Assembly (NCBI GenBank): GCA_037127255.1
Contig: JBANSL010000003.1
Location: 22,716,314-22,780,313 of the forward strand
Source of the DNA: Persicaria tinctoria
Taxonomy: Eukaryota; Streptophyta; Magnoliopsida; Caryophyllales; Polygonaceae
DNA: 64,000 nt
Reading direction: 5' to 3'
This document shows positions 1 through 9,879 of the stretch, one piece after another. The notes under the pieces were generated by a model that saw only the letters and a list, made by a program, of their open reading frames with translations, did no database searches and was not told the DNA's origin. The position numbers and the translations under genes were made by a program. Each line of letters starts with the position of its first letter. Position 1 is the stretch's first letter.

Positions 1-1908
1 AACAGCAAGTGGTTAGCACCGAAACGTTTCGTTGTGCTAATCTAACGGTCGTGGAAAGACCATCCTGACTTATCTTCCATAAGAAGTTTTTAACCTTAGG
101 TGGGATGTCCAGTTTCCAAATCCAGAAATTAGGATCAGGACACTGAGTTGGCTGTCCTGAAATCAGTTTATATGCACTCGAGGTGGAGAACCAACCCTCC
201 CTGTCTGGCCACCAATATAGTCGGTCCTCAGAGGTAGCAACCGGCAAAGGAATATCGAGGATTTCATTGACAATGTTTGAAGGTAGCACCTGACAGAGTT
301 TCTCAGACCACCATCTACCAGCCATAATATAGTCACTAACGGTTTCCTCAAGGTTAACAGAAGGAGGGCACTCACCTCTGGCAATCAGCGAGAGGCACGA
401 GACCCAATTGTCAGACCAGAATTTTACCGTTTTTCCGTTTCCTATCGACCAGATCAGCCCGGTTTTGAAGGGCTCAATGAGGGTTGTCAATTTAGCCCAT
501 TGCCAAGACGAGTCACCTTTCTTCCTATATTCCAATAAATTAGACGACCGAAGATACTTGTGTCTTATAATGGAAACCCATACATTATGAGGTTCAGCTA
601 TAATTTTCCATAACAGTTTCATTTGGAGGGCTTCATTCATATCTTTGGATTTCCGAATTCCAAGTCCACCAACTCGTTTTGGTCTACAAATCCTATCCCA
701 ACTGATAAGTGGACGGTGTTGAAGATCCTTATTCCAGAAAAACGTTCTGTTTACTTGATCTAATTCTTTATGTATTGAAGCCGGTAACATGAAGTTTTGC
801 ATAGTGTATAGGGGTTTGGATGCTAAATTTGTGTTTATTAGGACAGCGCGACCTTGTTGCGATAGCGCATTAGCACGCCATTTACTCAATTGTTCTTTGG
901 ATCTGCATATAATGTCCTCAAATGTTGCTTTACTTACCCTACCATTGATGATAGGGCAACCTAGATATTTCTCCAAGGAGGAGACATTTGAAATATTTAG
1001 ATAGTTACTTAGCTCGGCAATCTTTGCGTCCATAATACCTTTGGTTGCTTGGAAGCTAGATTTATGGTAATTAACCTTTTGACCAGAAACTTTACAGTAT
1101 GATTCAATTATTTTTCTAACTTTGTGTCCTGCCTCTGTAGTTCCTTTGGAGAAGATAATAATATCGTCCGCAAATGAGAGGAACGGGATACGGGGACCAC
1201 CACGTCCAAATGTGAAACCTAGTTGGCTTCTTTCCGAATTTGATTCCGCCGTAAGACTCCGTGCAAGAATCTCCGCACCGAGGATAAATAGAAAAGGGGA
1301 AAGGGGGTCACCCTGACGTATGCCCCTTGTCATATCCGTTGGGCCATTATTAACCAATATCGAGAACGAAACACTTGATACGCACTCCATAACCCAGGAT
1401 ATGAAGGTTGGGTGGAACCCAAACTTTTGGAGGACTCTTTTGGTGAAATTCCAGTCAACTCTGTCATATGCTTTTTCCATGTCAAGTTTTATCGCAAGCC
1501 AACCCACTCGGCCCTTACGAGATCTGAAAGAATGAAAAATTTCATGGGCTATGAGACATTGTCCTGTATAGCTCTATCTGATACAAAAGCCCCCTAAAGC
1601 GGGTGGATTAGTTTGCCAATGATAGCTTTGATCCTTTCGGTAAGTATCTTTGATATGATCTTATAAATTGTGGAACATAAACTGATTGGGCGATAATGAT
1701 TTGTGGCTGTTGGGTTATCTTTTTTTGGTAGGAGAGAGATGAAAGTATGGTTAATTTGCTTTAGAATTTTCCCAGATAAGAAAAATCCCTTAACAGCTTT
1801 AATAATGGAACTTCCAACAATATCCCAGCATTCTTTGTAGAATTCGGCAGTGAAACCATCCGGGCCAGGTGATTTGTTTTTACCAAGGTTAAATACTGCA
1901 GATTTTAT
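1..1908 (-). pseudogene. LINE ORF2, reverse transcriptase and zf-RVT part, decayed
   Basis: Directly downstream of the stop near 1906 the minus strand reads an RT: KSPGPDGF, HYRPISLCS, a KLDMEKAYDRVDW motif, the RQGDPLSPFLF motif, and the catalytic FADD at 1163-1174. The maturase-like region after it and a zinc-finger RT-associated domain follow down to position 1. Defects seen: a TAA near 1906; a TAG near 1594, where related elements have a Gln in HPLQGAFV; and a one-base deletion near 1553, where the frame shifts at the IQDN motif. The 3' UTR and poly(A) tail lie outside the window. The identity is secure from the motifs; the exact frames between breaks were followed by eye. Confidence 0.85.
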
Positions 1909-3249
1909 TTATTTGTTGGACGGATGTCGGATGAGGAAATCGTTTTCCTCCACCGAGATAGACGGTTGTATGAGATTAAGCAACTCTTCTAATAATCTTT
2001 CATCAGTAGATTCCTTTTTGAAACGTTTTTCAAAATCCGTCCTAATTTCATCTCTGACATTTTCTTCCCTGAAAATTAGAGTACCGGTAGTGGAAAGAAT
2101 GTTGCGGATTTGTTTTCGGGGTCTCCGTCCCGAAGCCACACGATGAAAATACGAGGTGTTTGAATCCGATAGTTTGATATGCTTTGTTTTAGCTCTTTGG
2201 TTCCAGAACGTCTTTTGGAATAGGAGAAGTTTTTCCTTCTTTTTGATAAGGCGTTTTTCTTTGTTTATCGACGGTCCTGATACCCCCCTAGGGTTTTCAG
2301 ATTGAATCTTGAGTAATTCATCATCAACTTCAAGTAATTGTCGGAAAATATTTCCAAAAGTTGACTTATTCCATATTTTTGCCTTTTGTTTCAGGATCCG
2401 TTGTTTGAACATTAATTGAAACATAGCAGAACCGGGGCAAGAAGCTCGCCACGATTGTTTAACAATGTTACGAAAGTCTTTCTGTTGCAGCCAAGCGTTC
2501 TCAAATCTAAACGGAGGAGCTTTAAAAGCAACACCATTCTCGATTGAAATAAAGATAGGACAGTGATCTGATGTGGAAAAAGCCCCGTTTTTTGTGATAA
2601 GGTTTGGGAAATCGTGTAGGATTTGATGATGGACTAAAACTCTATCAAGTTTTTCAAAGATGTTGTATATTCCATTAGTGCCTTTTCTCCAAGTGAACGG
2701 GTTCCCGAACGAGGGAAGGTCCACGAGAGAGCAATTGTTCTTGAATTGTAGCAAACGTGTGAAGCGAGAAGGATGGGCGGCAGTCCCAGCCAGCTTATCC
2801 TCACTACAGGCAATTTCGTTTAAATCACCCATAATAGTGCATGGGACGGGTGAGGTGTTTACTATAGTGGTAAATGTTTCCCAGAACTCGTCCTTTTCCC
2901 GGGGATCGGGGGGCGCATAAGCAAAAAGCATGAGTATGACTTTATTGTCACTGCAGGTTTCATATCTCAGCCCAATGATACGAGGTAAGTGTATTTCTAC
3001 GGAAATGAGGGCGTTACTCAGTTGGTGGGACTTCCACAACACACCAATCCCTCCCGATTTACCAATGCTTGGAGACCAAATAGCCTCATCGAAACCGATA
3101 TTCCTCCATAATTTGTTTTCCGGGATGGTTTCCGCTTTTGTTTCTGCTAATGACAGAATTTGGATATGCTCGTTTTTGCACAACGCATCGATTTCTATCC
3201 AGAAGGTCCTCTTACCTATACCTCTATAGTTCCAGTAGCATACTTTCAT
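1909..3249 (-). CDS. LINE ORF2, endonuclease half (446 aa before a premature stop)
   Basis: The N-terminal 240 residues form an exonuclease-endonuclease-phosphatase (EEP) domain. An N-rich start (WNYRGIG, residues 6-12) is followed by AETK (35-38, metal-binding Glu), YAPP (111-114), GDLNE (141-145) and the catalytic SDHCPI (227-232). In L1-type elements this enzyme nicks target DNA to prime reverse transcription. The remaining residues form the linker towards the RT. The frame stops at a TAA just below 1909, where the related sequence continues in the same frame with the RT motif PGPDGF, so the stop is a mutation rather than a natural end. The start ATG (3247-3249) overlaps the TGA of the upstream 186-aa ORF as ATGA. 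Confidence 0.85.
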   Translation of the reverse strand: MKVCYWNYRGIGKRTFWIEIDALCKNEHIQILSLAETKAETIPENKLWRNIGFDEAIWSPSIGKSGGIGVLWKSHQLSNALISVEIHLPRIIGLRYETCSDNKVILMLFAYAPPDPREKDEFWETFTTIVNTSPVPCTIMGDLNEIACSEDKLAGTAAHPSRFTRLLQFKNNCSLVDLPSFGNPFTWRKGTNGIYNIFEKLDRVLVHHQILHDFPNLITKNGAFSTSDHCPIFISIENGVAFKAPPFRFENAWLQQKDFRNIVKQSWRASCPGSAMFQLMFKQRILKQKAKIWNKSTFGNIFRQLLEVDDELLKIQSENPRGVSGPSINKEKRLIKKKEKLLLFQKTFWNQRAKTKHIKLSDSNTSYFHRVASGRRPRKQIRNILSTTGTLIFREENVRDEIRTDFEKRFKKESTDERLLEELLNLIQPSISVEENDFLIRHPSNK

Positions 3250-3806
3250 TTATAAATGATTATGTGGTGGGAATAGGGCAGAAATTTACTGACCCCATCC
3301 AATTGGTACCAAACTAGAATTATCTTAGTGAGTTGACAAGCTTGATAAACACATAATCCGAGTAAAGGCTTACCACACACCCACGAACCACTATATCCAT
3401 CAAAGGATGGGCAAGATTGATTTTGATAATACGTATTTAGAGATGTTCCATAACTATGGATTTTAAGGGTAATTATGAAAAAACATTTCTGAGCATAATC
3501 AAGTTTGTAATTAGGCCTTTGAACCCATCCAAGCAAACCTAGGTGCAAGCACCATTTATGCAGAGGGCAACCGAAATCCCTGTTGAAAGACACGAACCAC
3601 ACATAGCCCCCACGTCGGCGGGGCCCAAACCCAGAAAACAGACTGACAGCCTCCAAACCTCCATTATCAATGTTACCTCCGACTCCCAAGGAGAACACTT
3701 TCTTCCGCTTACTAAGGTTCATTCCAACCGCAATTAAAATCAGCCAAAGAGAAACCTGGTTCAAAATCCGGTGCAAGACATCCTCAAAGGGGTGGGAATA
3801 ACCCAC
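3246..3806 (-). CDS. Unrecognised 186-aa ORF overlapping the LINE ORF2 start
   Basis: This open frame ends in a TGA that overlaps the ATG of the endonuclease ORF (ATGA at 3246-3249). Such an arrangement would allow termination-reinitiation if the LINE transcript were polycistronic. The N-terminal half is basic and Gly-rich; the C-terminal half is rich in Tyr, Trp, Cys and Leu and ends in IIIYK. No zinc knuckle (CCHC) is visible, although plant LINE ORF1 proteins usually carry one. It may be a degenerate ORF1 end or non-coding 5' sequence that happens to be open. I do not recognise the product. Confidence 0.3.
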   Translation of the reverse strand: MGYSHPFEDVLHRILNQVSLWLILIAVGMNLSKRKKVFSLGVGGNIDNGGLEAVSLFSGFGPRRRGGYVWFVSFNRDFGCPLHKWCLHLGLLGWVQRPNYKLDYAQKCFFIITLKIHSYGTSLNTYYQNQSCPSFDGYSGSWVCGKPLLGLCVYQACQLTKIILVWYQLDGVSKFLPYSHHIIIYK

Positions 3807-3840
3807 AAATTTTCTGCTCTCAATGAGAGATTTAGGGCCC

Positions 3841-5604
3841 TTACGGGAGTTTGGTGGGGGAGAGAGCGAGAATCTCGTACCCCTGGGGTATTAAACCCAG
3901 ACTTTTTTGGAGATGTGAATGTTGCATGGCCAACGAGCAGCAACCATTAGATTGAGATTTAGATATCATGAAACAAAAGATAATAATGTACAAGTTGTCC
4001 AGTTTGTGAATATTGGCAAATGAAACTTTAAGGACATATCGCTTTCTAATCACACACCAGCACCACCAATTCCATTCAATCCCAAATGCAAGATTGAAGC
4101 TAATACACATAGTGTGGGTAAGGTTAGGAAAGAAAAGGCTCACCTTGGGGACATGAGTTATCTTGCTGAAAATTGGTTGATTAGAACAATGTAGCAGCCC
4201 CGCCAAGAAGGTGTTAGACCAATAAAACCCAATGTGGGTACTCAATGAAGACGCTCTCCCTGAGTATATACTAACCAACAAAGTGTGGTCAAAGAGGCGG
4301 GTAAACAGGCAAACAGAGAGCAGGCCGCCAGATTTACAAGATAAATATATCATATAGTTTCGAAACCAACTGGGACGATATCGATGTACATGTAAAGGGT
4401 AGATGACTAACCAGGGAAGCCACCCCCAGGCATGAACAAGTTTCTCTAAAACAATACAGACCAAAGGTAAGCAAGGGGCTAAGTGATAGATCCTGCGTAA
4501 CTTTGGGACATAGAAATAGATAATATAAGAGCCATAAGCCGAGTAGATCATAAATATAGGGTCGAAAAGTCGCATTTTATACAACAATTTAATCATAATA
4601 GGTCCAAAAACATCAAGGACAACCCAAGAGGAAGCTTGGGACGGAGCTATATAGCCAGGAGAGCCACAAAGACCCAAGCTCACCAACAAGTGGATTATCC
4701 GATGGTCCCGGTGTTTCGAAGTGCTCGAAATGATCGAAACAAACCCCAACAGCAGACATTGCAGAAACCAATAAGGTGACATCAAGTATTTCACTTTAAT
4801 ATCAAACATTAGCAAAAAACAAAACCAAGTGTTAGCCACCACTAATCCACACAAACAGTGGTAGAATGCAATTTCGCTTGTCGTGGAATGACTCACGACG
4901 TTTTTAGGGCCCTCGAAAGGGGGGTACGTGTGACTAGACGTCACTGTTTGAGATGATGCAATCAGAAGATTATTAATCTTAACATTTTCCATTCGAATAA
5001 TGTGTACATATGAAACATTTGGCCCAGAAAGGACAGTTTTACAAGTAAGAATCACATGAAATGCAATGTACAAAACATCCTTAAAAGGAAAAAGAAACAA
5101 ACAGAGAATAAAATTCCTGCTCACTCCTCTTCCTAAAGAAGAAGCAATTAACATTATCAAGGACCACCAGCAGAAGTTCAAATTGGGGAGTATAAAAATA
5201 CCTGGGACTGTCGAGGGCCATTTCCGCCCCATTTGTATAGTTTGGAGTCGAGAACCCAATGCAACCGAGACTTGGCAAACCAGAACCGGGAGCTTCCAAA
5301 TACCTACAACCATGAGCTCGGAAAAGACAGTCCCCGGAGCACTGCCCTCCCCTACACGAGCATCTACAAACCATCGAAAGCCCGACCCCCTTGGTGAGAC
5401 ACAACCACCACTTCCAGACAGAGACAGTAAACATACACCCCGATGGAGAGCGAAGCGGCGCCGAGGATGACTCACAGAAGAACACCAGCCAGGCCACATA
5501 GACCACGATCCTTCCCCCCTTAATGCTCGAAAACCGCCATTGCCCCCACCAGAGCCCCTCCTTCTTGCGTTTTCTGTAATTTCTTTTCCCTGGATCGGAA
5601 ACAA
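3841..5604 (-). CDS. Unrecognised 587-aa ORF upstream of the LINE ORF2
   Basis: A 587-codon frame without a stop lies in the LINE orientation, ending 35 bp before the 186-aa ORF. The predicted product begins with a Gly/Arg/Trp/Cys-rich stretch. From about residue 150 it becomes strongly hydrophobic, with repeated Leu/Ile/Phe/Tyr runs that could be membrane segments. I see no CCHC knuckle, RRM, esterase motif or other known LINE ORF1 signature. A frame this long is very unlikely by chance in DNA of this base composition, but the composition looks atypical for a soluble plant protein. It could be a lineage-specific LINE ORF1, captured host sequence, or an intron-containing 5' region kept open by accident. 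Part of it (5081-5604) is also open in a second minus-strand frame. Confidence 0.3.
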   Translation of the reverse strand: MFPIQGKEITENARRRGSGGGNGGFRALRGEGSWSMWPGWCSSVSHPRRRFALHRGVCLLSLSGSGGCVSPRGSGFRWFVDARVGEGSAPGTVFSELMVVGIWKLPVLVCQVSVALGSRLQTIQMGRKWPSTVPGIFILPNLNFCWWSLIMLIASSLGRGVSRNFILCLFLFPFKDVLYIAFHVILTCKTVLSGPNVSYVHIIRMENVKINNLLIASSQTVTSSHTYPPFEGPKNVVSHSTTSEIAFYHCLCGLVVANTWFCFLLMFDIKVKYLMSPYWFLQCLLLGFVSIISSTSKHRDHRIIHLLVSLGLCGSPGYIAPSQASSWVVLDVFGPIMIKLLYKMRLFDPIFMIYSAYGSYIIYFYVPKLRRIYHLAPCLPLVCIVLEKLVHAWGWLPWLVIYPLHVHRYRPSWFRNYMIYLSCKSGGLLSVCLFTRLFDHTLLVSIYSGRASSLSTHIGFYWSNTFLAGLLHCSNQPIFSKITHVPKVSLFFPNLTHTMCISFNLAFGIEWNWWCWCVIRKRYVLKVSFANIHKLDNLYIIIFCFMISKSQSNGCCSLAMQHSHLQKSLGLIPQGYEILALSPTKLP

Positions 5605-5737
5605 CCCATCCAGAACTTACTGAAAACACTAATTGGTCAGCCTCTATGCTCATCCATGGAAACCCCATGAAATTGACACTCTTGAAAGAGGGCTTTCGAC
5701 CGAGGCGCCTGACGCAATCGAGACCGCAAGTGGACAA
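5081..5737 (-). CDS. Overlapping 218-aa ORF at the LINE 5' end
   Basis: This frame overlaps the 5' third of the 587-aa ORF in another minus-strand phase. It starts in GC-rich DNA, and its first residues (CGLDCVRRLGRKPSFKSV, then GFPWMSIEADQLVFS) look more protein-like than the rest. A possible splice donor (TCA/GTAAGT) follows codon VFS near 5622, so the real product may be a short first exon rather than the unspliced ORF. Function unknown. Confidence 0.2.
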   Translation of the reverse strand: MSTCGLDCVRRLGRKPSFKSVNFMGFPWMSIEADQLVFSVSSGWVVSDPGKRNYRKRKKEGLWWGQWRFSSIKGGRIVVYVAWLVFFCESSSAPLRSPSGCMFTVSVWKWWLCLTKGVGLSMVCRCSCRGGQCSGDCLFRAHGCRYLEAPGSGLPSLGCIGFSTPNYTNGAEMALDSPRYFYTPQFELLLVVLDNVNCFFFRKRSEQEFYSLFVSFSF

Positions 5738-5869
5738 CGCTCCAGACGGCGGAAAAACACGCGATGAGACTCGCGAAACAGAAGCCAGGATGGCAAGGGG
5801 CTTCGATAGGGGAGGGGTGGGCGAAGTTGTGTATCTAATGGAAGAGTTTGTGTTATCCTACATATATTC

Positions 5870-6335
5870 TAGATCTTTTAAAAAAATATATTAAAAAAAA
5901 ATAGGAAAGAACGAAGGTAAAAAAATGAATGGATAATTTAAGAATATTCTTTACTGTATTTTTTTTTTTTATATACAAAATAGGAAGGAAAAGGATAAAA
6001 GTCAAAAAAGGCAATTTAGCCATTAAAATATTACAAAGTCTATTTAGTAAAAAAATTATTGATGGGTCTATTTACTTAACCATACATTGAAATGAGTCTA
6101 TTAGTCTATATACCCATTTTTCTCAAAATTATTTGATCTATAAATTCCCTCAATTTCTTTATTTATTTCTGAATCCCCGATAGTTACGAGGTACAAAGTT
6201 GAATGGATGGTGGAACTGAACCCATAATTTAACATGGCTAGATATTTTCTTGTTGGTGGCATTCATGGTTCATCTTAAGGTTTTCTTGACTTGAATTTTT
6301 TTTTGTTGATACATGCGAGAACGAGTTTTATGAGG
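5870..6335. other. AT-rich intergenic DNA
   Basis: Homopolymer A and T runs and no ORF longer than noise. It separates the GC-rich LINE 5' region from the copia debris. Nothing recognisable was found in it. Confidence 0.5.
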
Positions 6336-6339
6336 TATT

Positions 6340-6538
6340 TGTTGAATATTGGTGCAGAAGAACACACATTTTATTGATTTACCAAAGAGAATATGTAGAG
6401 CTGACAATGTGAAGTAATGGAGACTAAGGTGGAGAGGTGGAGAGATTTACTCTAATTAAATTTGACCTAATCTAATTATAAAATAATAATAATTAAAAGA
6501 TAAAGCCTAAAGAATAGGAAACTTAGTTATTCCTAACA
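6340..6538 (-). repeat. Copia-type LTR (about 199 bp), minus strand
   Basis: Read on the minus strand the segment begins TGTTAGGAATAAC and ends CAATATTCAACA, with the TG...CA ends of an LTR and an AATAAA-like signal near its 3' end. It is preceded on the same strand by sequence shared with the + strand arm at 6956-7033, which ends in a purine tract (GCAGGGGAA) directly before another TGTTAGG start. This is the expected order of internal 3' end, polypurine tract and 3' LTR. Confidence 0.55.
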
Positions 6539-7056
6539 TTCTCCAGCAAGACGGTCAACGAACTCAACGTCTGATCTTGAACAAGCAAACATATCCGTGA
6601 GGTAGCTAGTCATTCTTGGCCTCCTCGGAATATTCTCCTTAATTTGATTCTTGTTCGACAATGATGAGATAAGCCGTCATTGTTGGTGAAGTGCGGAGAC
6701 GTTTGTGAACGTCTTGAGGAGGGCGAGCCCGGCTTCACCAAGCATTTCAGCGACTAGGATGGTCGGAGTGGCATCGAGGGAGGCCGCTGCGGCGACGATG
6801 ACACTTCGGTGCGGTACGGTGGCAAAGAATCCGAGGTGATGAGGCGACAACCGTTGAAGCTGCCATTCGTGGTTTGCGATTTGAGAAATGGGGAGAGAGG
6901 TTTTGGAGTGGGCCGGTGAGTGCCCTGCCAAGAGAATTTGGAGGAGATCCGATGCAAGAATGACTAGCTACCTCACGGATATGTTTGCTTGTTCAAGATC
7001 GGACTTTGAATTCGTCGTCCGTCTTGCAGGGGAATGTTAGGAATAACCAAGTTTCC
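6517..7056. repeat. Inverted repeat, arms about 100 bp (6517-6617 / 6956-7056)
   Basis: The arms are reverse complements with a few mismatches and surround about 340 bp. Each arm contains the 3' end of a retroelement internal region, a polypurine tract and the first bases of an LTR, so two fragments of the same copia family face away from each other. The 340-bp centre is moderately GC-rich, with no recognised product. Confidence 0.7.
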
Positions 7057-7305
7057 TAACAGTATTGAGTTTTTCTTTTATCTTTGTTGATTTGTGCTTT
7101 TTATCTTTTGTATGTTGACAGATAATTATTCTTTCGATTTGTTGACGTCTTGAGTTATCAAGACATCATATTGTCTCGTATCTCAAATTCTTACCCAATA
7201 ACATGACTACATGATATCTCAGACTAAAAATATATAAACTGAAAGAATGATGACGAATCTGGAACCCATGAGTGAAAGTTCCTTTGAGATAGTGGAGAAT
7301 ACACT

Positions 7306-7815
7306 TTACATCTCACCAATGATTTGCCGAGGTTGGTGCATGTGTTGACAAGCTCGATTAACAACATATCTAATCTCCAGACGTGTAATGGGGGCATATT
7401 GCAAGCTTCCCACAACTCGTCGATAAGACTGTGGATCGGAGAGAAGTTCATCAAATGGATTTGGCCTAGATATTAGACCAGCCGGTGAGGATATATGTTT
7501 GACTTCTAGCATGTTGCACCGATTTAGAAGATCATAAATATATTTGTATTGGGATAGAGAGACCAAACCACCCTCATATGAAATTTCAATGCCATTGCCC
7601 AGGAAGTAACTTAATTTTCCAAGATCTTTCAAGGAGAAGGCCTTGTTCAATTGCTCAACAAACACATTCACGACCATAGGAATATAGCATGTAACAATAA
7701 TGTCATCAACGTAAATAAATGTCAGTCCCAATTTTTTAAAGAATGATGACGACAATTTTTGTTATTGAATTTCACCAAGAGGATTTACAATATATGTAGG
7801 ATGCATAGAAACCTA
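7306..7815 (-). pseudogene. Ty1/copia reverse transcriptase fragment
   Basis: The minus-strand product has the copia RT hallmarks FIYVDDIIVT (catalytic YVDD), FSLKDLGKLSYFLG and SYRRVVGSLQYAPITR. The DD-containing palm region is followed by the start of the connection to RNase H. Upstream on the same strand a stretch reading MHPTYIVNPLGEIQ is joined after an in-frame stop, so most of the N-terminal RT, the integrase and gag are missing. It is a relic with no complete element around it. Confidence 0.85.
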
Positions 7816-7817
7816 AC

Positions 7818-8170
7818 GTGTTAGGATACAATTTATAATGTAAGAATATGAGAACAACACAGAGATTTACGTGGTTCGGCAACAGTGTGTTACCTACGTC
7901 CACGGACAGAGAACCGGTTTTGTATTAGAGGAGACGAAAACACCGACAATTGACTGAAAGCCCAAAATAGACAGACGATAGACCCGTTTACAATAAATAT
8001 CGTATACCGTAAAGGCGGGGTGGCGCTGCCCCCCTAGCCCCTCCCTCCAAGGGCGCGTCGCCCCGGACCCCCGATACGTCACCGGTCAACGATGATTCAA
8101 GAAACATTAACATATATACTTTACAAAATTATAGGATTATTATCCTAATAAAATATTCTAATGTTTTAGG
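7818..8170. repeat. Probable copia LTR remnant
   Basis: The sequence starts TGTTAGGATACAA and contains the motif ACGTGGTTCGGCAAC followed by CTACGTCCACGG. It also has a GC-rich block (8030-8085) of the kind seen in LTRs of several plant copia lineages. Its neighbour is the copia RT relic. The far end is not clear and no partner LTR was found. Confidence 0.4.
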
Positions 8171-8785
8171 TGTCTAATCTCTCCTTTAAGGAGGCTATGT
8201 TAACAATTAAGTCATATTTGATGAGACACATTTTAAAATTGTAATAAGATATTATAGTATTCCCAAAATAAATAGGCATTGGCTACTCCTATTCCCCCAG
8301 AGCTTTAGCTAGTTGTGAATTTACACTACAAAAGTTTTCATCCCATGTTTACAAAATTTATTTGCCACACAAAAAAATGATGGTAGAGGACTAATGCGTG
8401 TGACCTATAACGGTCGGTGCTTTTAAATCTTTCACATGAAATTTTTGCAACTTCACAAAGTCTTTCACAAAATGCTTGAACTCTATTTCCTTAGGGATTA
8501 GGCTTGCTCTATACATTCAACCCTTTTTCTAAACTAAATGGAAGCCAACTTTTATAATCGGGATACATAAATTTTTTATTTTGAATTTGGTTGATTTTTC
8601 AGCTTCTCGTTTAACGAAATATAAATTGGTTGATTTTTCAGCTCCTAGTTGTGGAATTTTGAGCTCTAAAAATTTCTGTTATAAAACTATTTTAACACGT
8701 CTTTGTTTGACAAGTCAAGGTTATGCCAAGGGAACTTGTTGAGATATGAATTGAGATAATTTCAAATTAAAAATGGGAAGGAAAA
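8170..8785. other. AT-rich intergenic DNA
   Basis: No ORF, RNA or repeat structure that I can support. A short direct repeat (TTGGTTGATTTTTCAGCT) occurs near 8590 and 8626. Confidence 0.4.
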
Positions 8786-8789
8786 ATAT

Positions 8790-8935
8790 TCTAAATCCAC
8801 CCCTTATACTTATAATTTTAGAAGCAATGTTTTCACAAAAAATTGAGCCACGTGTCAATCATTTGAGCAGCCTAGGAAGCTACTTTCTTCACCCACGTTC
8901 TTTCAACTGCTCAAATCTCCTTCCCTCTCTCATCT
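8790..8935 (+). repeat. Dispersed repeat, copy A
   Basis: About 140 bp starting AAATCCACCCCTTATAC and containing GAGCCACGTGTCAATCATTT reappears in reverse orientation at 39921-40053. Both copies are followed, in their own orientation, by GC-richer, gene-start-like sequence. It may be a terminal repeat of a transposon family or a duplicated promoter. The two copies are not the ends of one element, because host genes lie between them. Confidence 0.7.
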
Positions 8936-9033
8936 CCTCCTCGCATATGAAATTCTCCTCTCCTCGCAAGTCACAACTGTAACCGTACTTCCTCTCTTCT
9001 TAGTTCCTCGATTTTCCCTAATCGGCCCTCGCC

Positions 9034-9608
9034 ATGGTTGCCGGAAGATCCAAGCAGGAAGATTCTCCGCCCTATCTGTTTGAGAAATCTGAACGTCGAT
9101 GCCCCGCTTCGAAGGAGGGAGGGAGGGATGCGGGTACCGACAAAGCCAACTACGCCGGTGAGGAGGGCAGTGAGGTCGGCAAGGGCGAGAGGAGGCGGTG
9201 GTCGAAGTGTGCAGGTAGGTGGTTGCGGCGACGGTTTTGTACCAATTTTTGTTGTTTTCGATTTAAATGAAGGCCCTAGCCCTCAACAAGCCACCCCTTA
9301 TTGTCCTCACAATCCACCCCTATTCTCAATCACTTCCTCTCAATATCTCGAAGTAGATGGTGGGTAGCGGTTGTTGGTGTTTGGATGCTAGAGCCTTATT
9401 TGGAAGCAAGCAAACTTCTCTAAAAAGTCGCCAAAACAACCTTTGTACAGGGAGCCTGGTGTTGACGGAGAAGGTGTCCGTCAGGAGTCGAGTCGATCAA
9501 CAGGCTGGTGATGCTGGAGGTTGTTACTCTACCTTGGCGGCGGTTGCGGGAGAGGAGGCAGTCAAGGGCAAAAATCTGGTGCTTTGGCCTTTGATATCAA
9601 CGAGGTAG
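9034..9608 (+). other. Gene-like GC-rich stretch, product not recognised
   Basis: Downstream of dispersed repeat A, pyrimidine-rich leader-like DNA leads into an ATG in good context (GCCATGGTTGCC at about 9031-9042). A 78-codon frame rich in Arg, Glu and Gly follows. Further open stretches continue to 9608, where a donor-like GAGGTAGG occurs. It resembles the first exon of a captured or decayed gene. No domain is recognised, so I do not call a product. Confidence 0.2.
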
Positions 9609-9879
9609 GTTTGTTTCCTTTTTTTTTCATCAAATTCAAAGATTGAGTTTTGAATGGTTTAGTTTTATTCATGGAAAGTGATTATTTTATAGCTATTGTC
9701 TGATAATCAAACTGTAGAGTTTAGTTTAATCGAGATATTCAAAAGGTCGGGATTTGTGATGTCGTGATGGCTCATTATAATGCTTCTCCGGGCAATCTAA
9801 TTCGTTCTTTTCTTCGGGGCAATCTAATTCAGTCCCTTTCTATTTCACTCTATATTCTATGGCCCGTTTGATATTGATA

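Larger units (their letters stand above)
1..5760 (-). mobile_element. L1-type LINE (non-LTR retrotransposon), 3' end beyond the window
   Basis: Read on the minus strand the segment carries, in order, a block of long unrecognised ORFs (5737 to 3246), an apurinic-type endonuclease domain starting at 3249, a reverse transcriptase with an FADD box near 1163-1174, and a C-terminal domain of the zf-RVT type running off the window at position 1. This endonuclease-RT-zf order is that of plant L1-clade LINE ORF2. The ORF2 frame is broken by two stops and a frameshift, so this copy is not autonomous. The 5' boundary is uncertain: sequence character changes to AT-rich DNA near 5870, and no target-site duplication can be seen because the 3' end is missing. 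Confidence 0.85.
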
